From NCBI GenBank assembly GCA_002786065.1, contig NHNY01000026.1, positions 248,001 to 312,000 of the forward strand: a stretch of DNA of 64,000 nt, read 5' to 3'. The notes beneath the pieces were generated by a model. The model did no database searches. It saw only the letters and a program-made list of their open reading frames with translations, and was not told the origin of the DNA. Shown piece after piece: positions 11,744 through 24,516 of the stretch. This stretch comes from Microcyclospora pomicola. Taxonomy: Eukaryota > Ascomycota > Dothideomycetes > Capnodiales. Both the position numbers and the translations under genes were made by a program. Within the stretch, counting starts at the first letter, position 1. The number at the start of each line of letters is the position of its first letter.

Positions 11744-11750
11744 TATAAAT
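11744..11750 (+). promoter_or_regulatory. TATA element of 5S rRNA copy 1
   Basis: TATAAAT lies 27 bp before the first base of the 5S gene. Fungal dispersed 5S genes are known to use a TATA-like element near this position in addition to the internal control region. Copy 2 has TATAG at the same distance. Confidence 0.65.
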
Positions 11751-11770
11751 ACGATAAATTCTAGTCAAGC

Positions 11771-11889
11771 ACATACGACCATAGGCGACTGAGAACTGGG
11801 CATCCCGTCCGCTCTGCCATACATAAGTAGTCGACCGGCGAATTAGTAGTACGGTGGGTGACCACGTGCGAATCCTCGCTGTTGTATGT
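11771..11889 (+). rRNA. 5S ribosomal RNA, copy 1
   Basis: A 119-bp gene starting acatacgacc and ending gttgtatgt. The ends pair to form helix I. The internal control region is intact, with gtccgctctgcc near the middle and the box C core ggtgggtgacca. The sequence closely follows Neurospora 5S rRNA. A T-run (tttt) at the 3' edge fits RNA polymerase III termination. The gene stands alone, away from any rDNA array, as is usual in filamentous ascomycetes. It differs from copy 2 (47886-48004) at two positions only. Confidence 0.95.
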
Positions 11890-12333
11890 TTTGTCATCTC
11901 TTCAGTGAGATGTGTTGCGCACTTCGTGAAGACGTGAAAATCTTGCTGTTGTTGGAGAACTGTAGATTTTTGGAGATGTGGAAAGCTGACTGTACTCAGC
12001 GCTGCTCTGACGTGGTGTCCGAATATAGGAATCAGGGGTAACGCGTGACGCGGTAGCGCCGATCCACATCTACGGTGCGCGCGCGCCGCTGAAACGCTAT
12101 TGACACCTCGTGTTCATCATCCCGTTCCTTTTCCTACTCACTCACTAACTTACACACACACTCTTTGTTCATTCTTCATTCTCCCTTGATACGATTGTTT
12201 CCTTTTATTACACTCAACATCGCTGCATCTGGTGCTCACCACTACACTCCTTCTAACGCAGCATCCACAGTCCTTACTTCGATACGCTCGGCAGCGCGGC
12301 CACTACTCCTGAATCGACAACAATACCGAAGCC
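11890..12333. other. Promoter and leader region of the GH17 gene
   Basis: No gene. About 12120-12215 is strongly pyrimidine-rich with a short CA run (ttacacacacactctttg), a typical fungal leader before a highly expressed wall gene. Confidence 0.5.
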
Positions 12334-13700
12334 ATGCGTTTCACTCCATTTCTCGCCCTTTCGGCAGCCGTCGCCACGGCTCAGGCCTCGTACATGGGCT
12401 TCAACTATGCCTCGACCTTCACCGACGGCTCCGCCAAGGAACAATCAGACTTTGAGACCGAGTTCAAAGCTGCACAGGCTCTAGCAGGAACCAACGGAAA
12501 GTTCAGCTCGGCCAGAATCTATACTGGTATCCAGGCCGGAACGACGAACTCGCCGATCTCTGCGATTCCTGCCGCGATCAGCACCAAAACCACGCTTCTC
12601 CTAGGCTTATGGGCGTCTGCTGGTCAGACGAACATGGACAACGAGATCGCCGCGCTCAAGTCTGCCATCACCAAGTATGGATCTGACTTTACCGATCTCA
12701 TTGCTGGCATCAGTGTCGGCTCGGAGGATCTCTACCGTAACAGTGTCACCGGTATCGAGAATGACAGCCTTGTTGGCGCCAACCCTGCGGACATCGTGAG
12801 CTACATCAAGCAGGTTCGTTCAGCGATCGCTGGCACTGCTGCTTCGGGCGCACCTGTGGGACACGTTGACACCTGGGATGCTTGGACTAATTCTTCGAAC
12901 GCCGATGTTGCCAGCAACTGTGACTGGCTCGGCATGGGTATGTCCAATCATTCCCGATGCGATGCCACGAGTACCCACTGACTTGCGCTCTTGCAGATAC
13001 CTATCCATACTTCCAGTACACTCAGGCAAACGGCATTGACAACTCGAAGGATCTCTTCTACGCAGCTCTCGACGCTACTGCAGGTGTGGCCGGCGACAAA
13101 GAGGTCTGGGTCACCGAGACCGGCTGGCCTGTGTCTGGAAAGGTAGAGGGTGATGCCGTCGCCTCGGTCGCAAACGCGGAGAAATACTGGCAAGAGACGG
13201 GCTGCTCGTTGTTTGGCAGCAAGAATGTGTGGTGGTACATCCTGGACGATTCGCTCCCGACCACCCCGAACCCATCTTTCGGCATCGTCACCTCGTTGTC
13301 CGGCTCGCCGCTCTACGACTTGACCTGCTCCACATCCTCCTCCTCGTCTTCATCCTCTTCCTCGTCCACCTCGTCCACCTCCTCCACGTCGAGCAGCGAG
13401 AGCAGCGCTTCGTCTAGCGGGTCGTCGTCCATTGGCTCTTCTACTGGAGGCTCCAGCTCCGATGATTCAAGCGTCGCGACAACCACTGCCGGCTCGTCGT
13501 CTACCGGCTCGTCTTCTGCAGCCACCGGCCTCACGACCGCTACATCGACTTCTGGCTCCACCGGCTCCAGCTCCGCGTCATCCAGCACCTCTGCCTCGGC
13601 CACGCCCTCCAGCTCCTCCACATACACCGGATCCGCCTCTGGCATCCAGGCTGCTGGCTTTGTCGCTGGCGTCGGTGCTGTCGCCGCCTTCTTCTTGTAA
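12334..13700 (+). CDS. GPI-anchored GH17 endo-beta-1,3-glucanase
   Basis: Two exons, 12334-12937 and 12997-13700 (59-bp GTATGT intron), give 435 residues. A signal peptide ends near TAQAS. The GH17 barrel includes [27 protein letters not shown] with the predicted acid/base Glu131, and VWVTETGWP with the nucleophile Glu242, then WWYILDD. After about residue 325 there is a roughly 90-residue Ser/Thr-rich stalk and a hydrophobic tail ([16 protein letters not shown]), which together mark a GPI anchor. Enzymes of this class (eglC-like) act on cell-wall beta-1,3-glucan. The stalk is encoded by TCC/TCG-rich low-complexity DNA that should vary in length between strains. The first Met directly opens the signal peptide. 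Confidence 0.93.
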
Positions 13701-14921
13701 GCCTCGCATCCTGAGGTTCGAATCGTGGCATGGTCAGGCGCTTCTCTTTCTTGGGTAACCCATCGCATGTGTCCGAAGCGCTGGACAGCTAGGACTTTGG
13801 GCATGCAGGTGTAACATTAGACATGGGATACTCTTCGTAATGTCACAGGGTTTCCTTTCAATGAGACCTTTGGCCGTCTCGGCACGACAATGAATACTTT
13901 AGGTACAGCTTGTATGACAGGACCACACCCTAACAGCCATGACAATTACCGTGATTTGTGACATGTTTAACCCAGTATCGCAGAATCGCACCTGGCTCAT
14001 CTACCTCGTGTTCACATGTCCCAACTCCATTCCTCGTGCCCGTCTCTCATATACCCTGTGATCCGCCTGCGGTCTCGTGCCACACCTCCCATACATCAGC
14101 ATCTAAGGGTACACCAACATGAACGCCGTCTCGACTAATCCATTCCCAAATTACGAGCTATAGTCTCCCAGGCACAGAAACAGGCTCAAGATCAACCAGA
14201 CCACATTTCTGCCGCTCATCGTTATATTCCGCCATCGCCGCTCGATTAAGCGCGGGATATCTGGTCTAGCCGCCAAGATGATGAGTTTGCAACATGAGAA
14301 ATGTAGATGACATTCAGAGATTTCACGCGTGAGGTCAAAAATATACTGAGTAGTAGTATAGGGTGTTCATTACAGATGGTCAGCACCACGGTCAATTAGT
14401 ACATGAGTCTATGTGTATTGCAAAGTCAGAAAAACAAAGTCGTGTACAGTCGGAAATCAGGTTGCTCATTTCTCAGCGTCGTTGATGTTGGCAGGACTGG
14501 GGCTGGGCGCGTGCTTGCGCCTTGGGAGGCGAGGCGAGACTCTAGACAGTCTTTGACCAGTCTAAGAAGACTCAAGGTAGTTCTGCTTGTCGTCCAGCCT
14601 CGCGCCGGAGAATCGTCGGCTTGCGGAGTATGTCGTGGGTCGGATGCCCTTCCTGCTTCCCGTCGCACGAAGAAGAGGTCAGTCTCCATTCGAATCCACT
14701 TTGATTGAAGCGGTAAAGGTACCGAAAGGCGAGCGAACGACAGCAGACCCAACCGGATCGATGGCTTGACGTTTGTGGCGCTCGATGTGTAGCAGATTGT
14801 GCTGCTGACAGCATGTCTGAATGACGAGGAACACCGTGCCATGCCCAATTTTGTGAGGCCATCCACCGCTAAAATGTGAAAAATCATCGCTCATGTCTTT
14901 TCGTGCTCGTTACAGCCATCT
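13701..14921. other. Intergenic
   Basis: A long gene-free stretch. A minus-strand frame (14426-14887, 153 codons) overlaps a 101-codon plus-strand frame, and neither has recognisable features. Confidence 0.45.
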
Positions 14922-17900
14922 TCATCCTTCTTCGATCAGATTCGCCAAGTCTTTGAGCTTGAGTGGTTTACTCAGAAACATGTTGAAGCCGCTACCAAAC
15001 GCTTCTGTATGCGCGGCCTCGGAATCCAAGGCGGTTACAGCGAAAATCTTGGCAGGAATCATGTGATGTCGTTTCTCGTAGATACGGATGCGCTGCACAG
15101 CCTCGTATCCGTCCATCACTGGCATGTTGATGTCCATCAAGATGACGTTAGGTACACCCGGGGCTGTCATGGAGACAGGCGAATTATCGGGGCGTGGGCT
15201 TGTGAGAGACGTCTGGTGCGCGTTGACAAAAGCGTCGACAGCAAGTTGACCATCCACAGCGGCAATGTGTGGGTATTGGCGCTTCTTCGCAAAGGTTCTG
15301 AGAAGTTGGAGATTGATATTGTTGTCGTCTACAAGAAGCAGGACTGGACGCTTGGTATTCAGATTCGCTGATTGGGCCGTTTCTTCAGATCGTTGTGAGA
15401 GTTCCGGCGGCTGAGGCTCAGGCAGAAGTGACGTCTCACATTGTTTAGAGTGATAGAGTCCGACACTCGGGGCCGGCTGTAGCTGTACGTTTTCTTGTAC
15501 GACCTCGGAAGGTAGGGGAGGCGGATCAAGCCTACACTGGATCGTTCCGACTTCTGGTGGCGCTGGTGAATGGCAGGCGGGCCGAAGTGCCAGATTGTGA
15601 GGCATTGGCTCATCCTCATGGGAGAGTCCATTGCTTGTTATGGCTTGCGTTGCGCTCGTGATAGTCCGGGATTGCAATATACCAATGGCTGTTGCTAGAA
15701 GCTCATTGTGCAGTCTCAAAGCAGAGGTGGATGCGCGAACGATCTGCTTCACCGTACAAGGAAGAGGAATGAATTCCGCAACCAGTTCAGCGCTCAGACT
15801 GTTTTCGACCCACGCCTTTCTCTGCCTCTGCGCGGTCGAGGTGTTGCTACAGATGACAAGCATGGGTGGAAAGTTGTCACCACTCTGCTTGTTTTTGGCG
15901 TCTTGGATAGACAGGAGGCGAGTCTCTAGATCATTCTCAGTGACAACAGTCAGGTCGTGGGGGTCCACACTTTCGCATGAGCACTCTTCCGTCTGGAGGC
16001 CGAGAAAGTCCAGGCTCTTCTCCACTGATGCAATCGCCATCGCCCACGCTGTAGCCTTGAGAGAAACCTCGTGCGCCTGTGGATGCCGCTGGGATTCTGT
16101 GATGATGCCAGCCTTCAGACCAACCAAGGTTCTGTACCCAGCAGCAATGTCCTCAGTGGCTGACTTGCTGTGGTCGCGTTGTCGTTCAAGGGGAACCGTC
16201 ACGGTGACACGAGTTCCTGAGCCTTTTTGGCTGCTGGTGACTCCAATTTTCCCTCCCATGGCACTCACCATACGCGACACCATATTCATACCAATACCTA
16301 GGCCGCTGGAGAGCGTATCTTCCTGTGCAAAATCTTGGAACAGGCGGTTCTTCTGGAATCCTTCCGACATCCCTTTCCCGCTATCGGCTACGGTAAGGAC
16401 GGCGTCAAAACGCCTCTTCGTTCCAGGTCGAGCTTTCTGCTGAAGCGAGATACGAATGAAGCCGGCTGGTGTGTATTTGAGTGCGTTAGTGATGAGGTTC
16501 ATACAGATCCGCCTCCAGCCTCCAGTAGCGAGCCGACAGCGCCACGCTGTCTCAGTCGAACGTTCGATATCGAGAATGATCAGAGTCTGAGGCAGTTTCT
16601 CGATGTCGTGAGTGTAATAGTACGAGTAGACCGAGGAAGCGACCATCTCCTCAGTCAAGTCATCCATGGCTACCTCGTCGTCCAGAGCTGTCAGACCATT
16701 GTCGAGAGCGTTTCCAACGAGTGGCAAAAACTTCTGGTCAATGTTCGAGCTTTGCATTGCCCCTTTCTTCGTTTTCCGCTGCTTGAGGTTGGCAAAGTCG
16801 AGAAGATGGTCGAAGATATCCAGCAGACTGTGGCCGCAAGACGTGATCTGTTCCACCATTGTAGAAGCCGTGGTGTTTAGTGTCTGCTCCGCCAGTATTT
16901 CCACGCTCCCAAGGATACCATGCAGCGGGGAGCGCAACTCGTGAGACACGCTCGAGATGAAGTCCGACTTTGCTTTGTCAGACTCGACTACTTCAGACCG
17001 TTTTGTCTCTGCAACGATGACATCGCAGAAGGTAGCGACGAATCGCATTTCTGTATCCATACTCAGCACACGAAGAGGGTCATATGTCCAATACAAACCA
17101 CCGACAGACCATCGACGACGCGTATGATCCCAGACACCGTGGAGCGCTATGCATCGAGCTCGGGGGAACGCAAGTTGCAGGTTCTCGCCATCACTGCGCG
17201 CTTGTTTCCGAGAAAGCTTCCGCAATTGCGAAGCAGTCAACTTCGACCCGACAGGGTGATCCTGCAAGACAGACTCATTCTCCGAAGAGCCATCCTCGGA
17301 GTACGTTGCGAACTCCTCGTCGAAGGTCCAGACTTTGCCATTTGGATGGCGGCGCATGAGGCTTCGTATGAACGTTTCGGTCAGCTTTTTCGCAGGCAGG
17401 GCCGACCTTTCGACACCGTCCGCGATACGTACGGCTTGTGCGCAGCCCAACACCTTGCACGCTTTCGTGGCCGTGCCCAAAATTTCTGGTGCCGTAGAAT
17501 CGGAAAACACAGACGCTGAATCATCACTTTCACCGCCCGTGCTAGTATCCGTGGCTTCGGCTAGGCCGCCAAAAATACCCACAGAAGCATCGAGGAAGGC
17601 GACCCCATCTACGTTTAGAGACTGGCACAGTATCTCTGCGGCTCTCTGGTACGTGCCTCGACCAGTGGTGGTCGACTTGCGCTTCACTAGAGATGGACGA
17701 ACTGCGATATCTCTTGGAGGGGAGGTCATGGGTTCCGAATCTTCACGTTGACTTGCTGGCCGTCGTGACTCGGTATCGGCATCATTGGCAGGAGCTTCGA
17801 AGCACATCTCCAAAACATCAGCCGACTGCAGAGAAGCCTTGTGCTGTTGCGTAGGTGCAGCTGCTAGAGCAGGATTGAGGTTGCGAGTTTGGCCCTCCAG

Positions 17901-19027
17901 CAGGCCGTTCTGATCACGGTAATCCCGTCTTGCACCATGAGACCTGTCCAGGGATGGAGACGCGACAGTGTCAATCAGCGCATCCGGGATACCTGAGTGG
18001 ATGAGCATACTTGCACTCGAGCTGTGGTCTCTGAGTGGCATGTTGGTCGCGGGCGGAGCTCTTATTTTGGAGAGGGTTGGACCATTGATGAAACGTCCTA
18101 AGCCGGCCACCATGTCATGATTCTGCTCGCGTTCGGAAAGCGCACGAACTGTATCTAGATGTGTCATGACGGTTTGGGACATGTCGCGCATGAAAACAAC
18201 ATCCTGTTGTGAGATGGAATCCCGGGGCTTATCGTCCAGTATACAGTAAGCACCGATGTTGACGCCTGCTGCGGTCGTGATCGGTGCTCCTGCATAGAAA
18301 CGACCATTCGGAAAGCCGGTTACATACGGCCTGTCCTTCAGATCCGGATGTTTGGTAAGATCATTGACCACGAACATGCTATCGCGGTAATCCCCTCCGG
18401 CGCTGGCTGTGGTCGGGAAGGACGGAAGATTGACGGTGACTTCACAGCATGCGACGTCACGAGGGATTACCGAGTGTCCCACTGCCACAAGTCATTAGTA
18501 AACTCGCAAGGTTTGATCAACCGATCGACGCGAAAGTGACGGATGAGGGCTGCAGTGAAATAACAAATAAGGACCAAGTATGAAGGAGATTGTACGCACT
18601 CCAAAGCTGATCGCCGGGATCATGAGTACTGTCGTCCTCAAGTGACAGCGTCTGGGTCGCCTCTGCCATGATGTAGGCATGACTGATGTCGAAGAAGAAG
18701 ATCAAGCAACGCCGTGCTTTCATGCGCAAGGCGCCCAATTGACAGAAGGTCGTCAGGATCTTGTCCGGGCACGAGATGGCCTTATGTTGAGCTCTGGCAT
18801 GCGGGTCTCGGACATCGCAATACACCGGACCGTACTCAGTCATGCGCTTGAAAGGGCCATAATACCTTGGGACAAGTCAGCGCATGGTGCGGCTTAGTGA
18901 GGGTTGCGTGCGGGCATGCGCACCGGTAGAATTGGTACTCCCGCTCTCGTTCACGCCGGACTGGAGCCCGAGCACCCCAGGTACGGCCTGGGTTGACACA
19001 GGCGTCTCCTGCGTGTATGCTGTCCAT
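14922..19027 (-). CDS. Hybrid histidine kinase with GAF sensor and receiver domain
   Basis: Three exons (19027-18924, 18865-18600, 18481-14922; introns 58 and 118 bp, phases 2 and 1) give 1309 residues. The first two exons supply RREREREYQFYR|YYGPFKRM and ILTTFCQLGALRM, the usual start of this fungal kinase type. A GAF domain follows (about 70-235: AEATQTLSL, LW|MGHSVIPR, FYAGAPITTAAGVNIGAYCI), then a second GAF-like block near 400. The phospho-acceptor is SHELRSPLHG (His about 637). The ATPase has N box MNLITNALKY, DSGKGM and GLGIGMNMV. The C-terminal receiver keeps LVDDNN, MDINMPVMDG and SKPLK, so every core residue is present. No membrane segment is seen, which fits a cytosolic sensor relaying to an HPt protein. 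The ligand is unknown. Confidence 0.93.
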
Positions 19028-20831
19028 TTCCAGCAGACTTCCAGCTGAAGCAGTGCAGTATCAAGGCTTGAATGTGCTCGAGGGCGTGGGGCCTGACTTG
19101 ACAAATTGTTGCCTCAGGGTTCGCCACCTTCGAATTCCGCCCTTCAGGGTCTGGCTAGCTTATCCGCGCATCCGTGGAGACTCGGTAGACATTTCATCTA
19201 TCGCACGTGCAAGCAGGAGCACGTGCCGGACTGACATGTCCTACCTCACTGTATAGAACTCATGATCGAGATCGCCATGTGATAAGAATGAAGCTGGCCC
19301 CTCTCCTCTTGGAACATTTCCAATGTGAACACCTATATCAACCCAGGCTTGCGAGATCCATTTGTGCCACGACTTTCGGTTGGAGGGGACATGCCTAATG
19401 ATTCCCTGGACACGCAAGGAGAGAAAAAAAGCTGGCCGAGCGCAGCAGTAGCACCAAATTGCCGCGGTACTCTACTGAAACGCCGACATGTGTAAAAGCT
19501 TTCCTGAGGAGGTACCACAATTCCACGACGTACACTACAGGTACGTGCCTCGCTGAGAAGGGCCTTATCAATCGTGAATAGGACGCGCACGATGTTCTGC
19601 CTCAACACCTCGTACCGAGTTGGTCGGGCCTTGTCGCGTTGAGCAAAATCGGCCGCGGCAATCGAACACATTGCTGCCAATGCGTGCCGGACTGCTCTTG
19701 AGCTTTCCTAGTCCTTGTTGCCTTGGAGTGATTCGCTCACGCCCGTCAGCAATCAAAACATCGTGGTCCGGGATCGAGTGTTGGGAATGCTCATAGCGAT
19801 GTGGTCACCAGCTGCGGACAGCGAAACGCAGGTGAGTGATGTCGGTTCAGCCCTTCTGTCCACGACGTGTGGTGGAGCGGCGACGTCTGGTGACCACACA
19901 CGAGTATACTCTGCTGTACTATAGCTTTCACTTCTCGTCTCAGCATCAGTCCATCCTGGCCGACGCCGTGCAAAGGTCACATCCTTGTATATAGCATGGT
20001 ATCAAGTCAGTCCAGACACCACAGCGTTGATGATGTATCGAAATTATTGCAGCATCAAAGACTAGTGTTTCAGCATTAGTATAGCGTACAGTACTGTTGA
20101 GACGGAGTATGTCAGCATTGAAGATGTGTTCACTGTGCAATAGAAGCATCGTACCCGGCTGGGATCAAATTTGCGTCTGTCTCCCGTCCCACCAAGGAGC
20201 TGTGCTACGCACCAGCAATCTTTGTATCAAACGACCAGACGAGAATCAACGTGCCAACTCAGTCTGCACCGATAACGTCCCCTGGCGCCAGCAACAAGGA
20301 CAGCTTACGACAGCCTGCAAGGTCTCGGCTACATGTTTTCCCTACCCATGTCACTCTGCGTCTCGACTCGGCCATCGCCGACTGCACCCTAAACGGAACT
20401 CTTCAAAGCCCGCCTTAGCACAAGCCAGAACATTTCGAGCGCATCGGCAAATCTTAGCTCCCTGACTAGCGAGGCAGATCCACTGTACTAAGCTTCAAAT
20501 AAGGTTCTTCTCATGCGGAAGAGCTTGGTTTGCGGATATCCCCGCTGATCTAAAAGTCGCGTAGCTCGCGTGGCTTCGTGGTTGGCGGCCGTCCGTGGTG
20601 CCCACCTCGACAGCCAGCCACAATCTATAGGCCAGCATGCTAGGCATGAAGCCAAAGAAGCCACCGATCCATCACCAAGTGTCCGAGAGCGAGTCCAGCA
20701 AGGTCGAGGCTCAGATCCAATCTGCTATATCATGGCTCGCATCCGCCCTCCTTGAGAGCTATCAGATTCCTTGATCTGTCTTTACAGCAATCGCTTCGCT
20801 CTGACACAGGCTCCGCCTCCCACGTTACAAC
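19028..20831. other. Intergenic, 1.8 kb
   Basis: No supported gene. Several 60-120 codon frames lie on both strands without domains, signal peptides or matching splice sites. Confidence 0.45.
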
Positions 20832-23020
20832 ATGGCAGACCGAGCACTTGACGAGATCATGGCGGAGAAGGGTCTTGCGCAAAGCTCCGAGCAGCCGATC
20901 ACGGCAGAGGAAGCTGAAGAATCAACGTCCCGAGAGACACGTCCAGCCAACAGTGTCAAAACCAGTGCTGTTGTGGTAGACGTTCTTATTGCCATCCTGC
21001 CATTATACTTCGTGGCCTTTGCAGGGTATGCATACACTCGCAACAACACTTTGACGAACACCTTCACCGATCAAGCGGTGTTCAGAATGGCCGCATTCGT
21101 GAGTATACCTGGGTGATCGTGGCCTTCGATGTTCCGAGGGCTTTGCTGACTGGCCTGTAGAATCCTACCATCTTCCCCATTCTCTTCGGTTTAATCGTTA
21201 CCAAGTTCATAAAAGCCTGGGCAAATTGGAAACTGGAGCGAGGCGCCACTGTCGGCGTCATCCAATACCTTCTTGGGAGCCGTTCACTTGTGTCCTCCAT
21301 CATTACCCCGATGAAGCTGCGAATGGCCGGATTTGTCGTCCCGCTTCTTATCTTACTATGGATTCTGAGTCCAATCGGAGGTCAAATGAGCTTGAGGGTT
21401 GCAAGTTCAACCTCCAACTACACAATCTTCAATTCGAACTTCAGCTATCTGGACCCGACACATTCGGCATTTTTACCATTCCCACCCGAGAGCGACAACT
21501 CGATTGTGTACGTCGATCAGATCAATGCTGTTTTCACCGGTACCTTCGTGTCGCCGGCTAGCTCGAAGAATGGAACTCAGGATATGTTTGGGAACGTGCA
21601 GGTGCCCATGCTGGAAGATCTGATGGCTGGGGAAGAAGCCGACGACGATGGATGGTATTACACGACCGAGACTACGGATACTGGTTTGCTGGGTGTTGCT
21701 GAGACCTTGTTGGAAGAAGACTCAACCCCGCCTGCTTCCATTTTCATGTCATTGGTCGGCATACCTTTTCTCAACTCTGCAGATTCAGAGTCCACCAGCA
21801 CTGCTGCATCAAGCAACGAGACCACGGTGGAGCAAATTGAGCAGCAACTTTTTGGTCCGAATGTAGTCAACAACGCATCGTTGTTCTCGATGGAGTTATC
21901 CTATATTCGTTCAGATTGCTCGGTCAGCGCAGCTAAAGCGGCGAATCAAAGCGACACTGATGGCGAATCGTTTCCATCCAACTGGGCGTTCTCGAACGAC
22001 ACTAATACCGTTACGAACAAGATGGGCATGTCAATTTACGTTGACCCTGCGCATACCTACAACAGCACAACTCCTCGCAGGATCGGTTTCCGATCCGCCG
22101 CCGTCTATGTGTTAAACACCACCGATTTGGAAGAAGAGGCAGCCTACGCCTACAGTGAGGCATGGTGCAATCTTACCACGCAATACGTCGAAGCTCAAGT
22201 GCTCTGCCCCAATGGTAATAATTGCAGTGTTGTTGCCGTTCGCAAATCGACCAAAGATCATCTGCCAGAAGCCATCACTGTCCTGGACATGCCACCGGAA
22301 CTGGGTGTCGACTATTTCGATGGTGATGGCAGCACTTCCGCCGAATACGACTATGTTAGCCTCCAGCTGCCCGTCAGTTTCTTCCAGCAATTCATCAACG
22401 CAACTGTCACCAGAAACTACCAGTCGGAGCCAGGGACTGTCCCCGCGTCGGCACTTGCCAACTACTTCGTGGATCCTGCCAATCCCTACTCTGCAAGCGG
22501 GATGACTATGGGCGCGGTGATCTATCTCATCGGGGACGAGCTGTTCTCCCAGCGAATGTCTCAATTGCTCAACACTTTCTGGCTGGTTTCTACCGCGCCC
22601 TTTTCGATGAGCGGCAGTTTCGCCTCCGCCGACCTCGCCGATGGTACGACCGCAATCGCTTCTGGCCAGACCCAGATCGAGACCACTGTCTTACGCTGCA
22701 ATGCTACCTACATGGCGCTGCTCATCGTCATCTCCTGTCTGCTCTTCTTCGTCGGTCTGGCGACCGCATACATGAATGCCACACGCAAGGGCCCAGACGT
22801 CCTAGATGATTTCGTCAACAGCCTGCGTCACAGCCCTTGGGTGCACGTCGACCAAGGTCCATCGATGGAGGACGGGCCGGAAAAAGCGCGTCGTCTACGC
22901 TCCACCGTGATTAAGATGGGAGATGTGCGTCCGGACGAGGAGGTCGGATATGTGGCCATCGGCACGCCTTGCGAGCAGCAGCCGGTGCATGATCTGCGTC
23001 CGTCGAGACAGTATACTTAG
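20832..23020 (+). CDS. Membrane protein with a very large glycosylated ectodomain, unknown function
   Basis: Two exons, 20832-21098 and 21161-23020 (62-bp GTGAGT intron), give 708 residues. A hydrophilic acidic N-terminus precedes a membrane segment (VVVDVLIAILPLYFVAFAGYAY). Two more segments follow, NPTIFPILFGLIVTKFIKAW and MAGFVVPLLILLWIL. The ectodomain is about 460 residues, with many N-x-S/T sequons (NYTIF, NNASLF, NSTT, NNCS, NATV). A last segment (YMALLIVISCLLFFVGLATAY) leads to a charged tail of about 75 residues. This layout is common in ascomycete proteins of unknown function. No catalytic motif is visible. Confidence 0.8.
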
Positions 23021-23777
23021 TGGGGATTGTAATATAGAATCACGAAGACAGCGCTTCTTATGACTTGCATCACTTCTTTTGTGTACCCTCAATCCTGGTC
23101 GGAAATTCTTATGGTAGGGTCATAGACATTCTTGCATGCCAAGGGCAACAGAGTGGCCGTTCACAGTACAGTGCAGGGAGAACTTGAAGCATTCGTTCTA
23201 ACGAAATGTGACAAGCTTATAGAGTCAAAGTACACCCTGCACGTCTCCCGCACAGCGGACACCTCCTCTCATAGAAGCACCGGACCCTTGACTCGCAAAC
23301 TTTCAGTGGGAGAAATGGTCCCTGCGCGCCAACGCTGGCACGTCTGACAGCGGGGCGCGAACGGTCGTTCAAGTGTCGAGTATGGTCTAGTCTTGTCGAA
23401 GTGAATATATAATATTCATCTTAGCAAGCGACTCAGATGGCTGCCAAAGTGGACGATCTGCATCTGATCGAAATCAACAAGGGTACCAAGACCGGCAGGA
23501 CAGGTTACAGGAGCGTGGAGGTGCCGGATGCATTGACTTATTACGCGGATCTGTCTGCTCTTGCGCACTTGAGAACTATAATAGGCCGTTCGCCCTTATG
23601 GTCGACAATCTAGCTCTGACCTCAGAGTCAATCAAAGCCTTTGACGGCTCGTTGTAGGACGAATTGTGCCACCGGCAGAAGATCAGCATTGATGGGTGCC
23701 TACAGCGGATCGAAAGTGAACACGAAGATGGGAGATGAGCTGTTTGTGTCATCATTCACGTCTATAGCGCCGTCGCC
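23021..23777. other. Intergenic (convergent 3' ends)
   Basis: No gene is seen between the end of the large membrane protein and the end of the minus-strand GPI protein. Confidence 0.5.
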
Positions 23778-24516
23778 TCACAGCACTAAGAACCAAGCGA
23801 CAGCAGCAACAACCATCGGTAGAGCCCCAACAGCAACACTCAGACGCATCGCTCCTCCTTCCTTTGCGAAGTTCACACACTGCGTTCCATCGTTGACCTG
23901 CGAGGCGCTCACGATCTCAAAGCTGGCCACGCTGTACGCTGCCGGGTTACATTGTCCTTCCGACGTGCTCTGGCAGCTGTAGCCGTAGTATGGGCGAGCT
24001 ATGTAGTCGGAGGCTTCCTGACATGCATATTCCGGATAGATCTTGACGTATCGCGCCGCCGCCTTGCCTGCTTCCGAAGTACCATCGCCTGAGATGTTGA
24101 CTTGCTGGTAAAAGATGTAGGAGTAATTGCTGCTTGAAGAGAAGTCGGCGCCACCGGAGATGGTCCAGTTGACACCGATGGGCTCATTGCCCGAGGATTC
24201 ATAGTGCGCCCCGCCTTCGGCCGCCGTGAACCCGTTGCTAGAATTGGATGTGAATGTTTCGTTGAGGTTGATACAAGTCTGGGACACGGGGACGCTGAAG
24301 GTTGTGAAAGAGATGGCAGAGGATGAGCTTATGTTGTCTGGTGTCCCACAGCTGTTGAGATCCGCTGGTGTGAACGTCAAGGTCAAATTCTCGGAGCTGC
24401 AATCGAGGTCAAAAACGGTTCAAGTCATGGAATCTTTGGGGTGCTTGACGGCAAATATACCTTTGCGCAACGGCAAGTCGAAGAAGAAGTAGAACCAGGA
24501 ACGGGACGGAGGCCAT
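23778..24516 (-). CDS. Secreted GPI-anchored cysteine-containing protein
   Basis: Two exons, 24516-24461 and 24396-23778 (64-bp intron, phase 2), give 224 residues. The short first exon encodes a signal peptide (MASVPFLVLLLLRLAVAQ). The mature part has eight or so cysteines, several N-glycosylation sequons (NNETF-like and NYSY) and a hydrophobic C-terminus (RLSVAVGALPMVVAAVAWFLVL) typical of a GPI signal. I do not recognise a named domain. The aromatic and Tyr-rich segment YIARPYYGYSC and the terminal QCVNF are reminders of small fungal adhesin-like or wall proteins. The start is set by the signal peptide, which is absent from the longer downstream frame. Confidence 0.8.

Larger units (their letters stand above)
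11348..11770. other. Intergenic, upstream of 5S rRNA copy 1
   Basis: No protein gene. It holds a short tandem repeat (11686-11723) and the 5S TATA element, both listed separately. Confidence 0.5.

Noticed and set aside
11771-11889. 5S rRNA copy 1 as a pseudogene
   Set aside because: Full length, helix I pairs, box C intact, TATA element and terminator present.
13313-13804. 163-codon acidic minus-strand frame
   Set aside because: It is the antisense shadow of the Ser-rich stalk of the GH17 gene.
19028-20831. Possible spliced gene in the 1.8-kb gap
   Set aside because: No pair of frames could be joined with matching phase and a recognisable protein.
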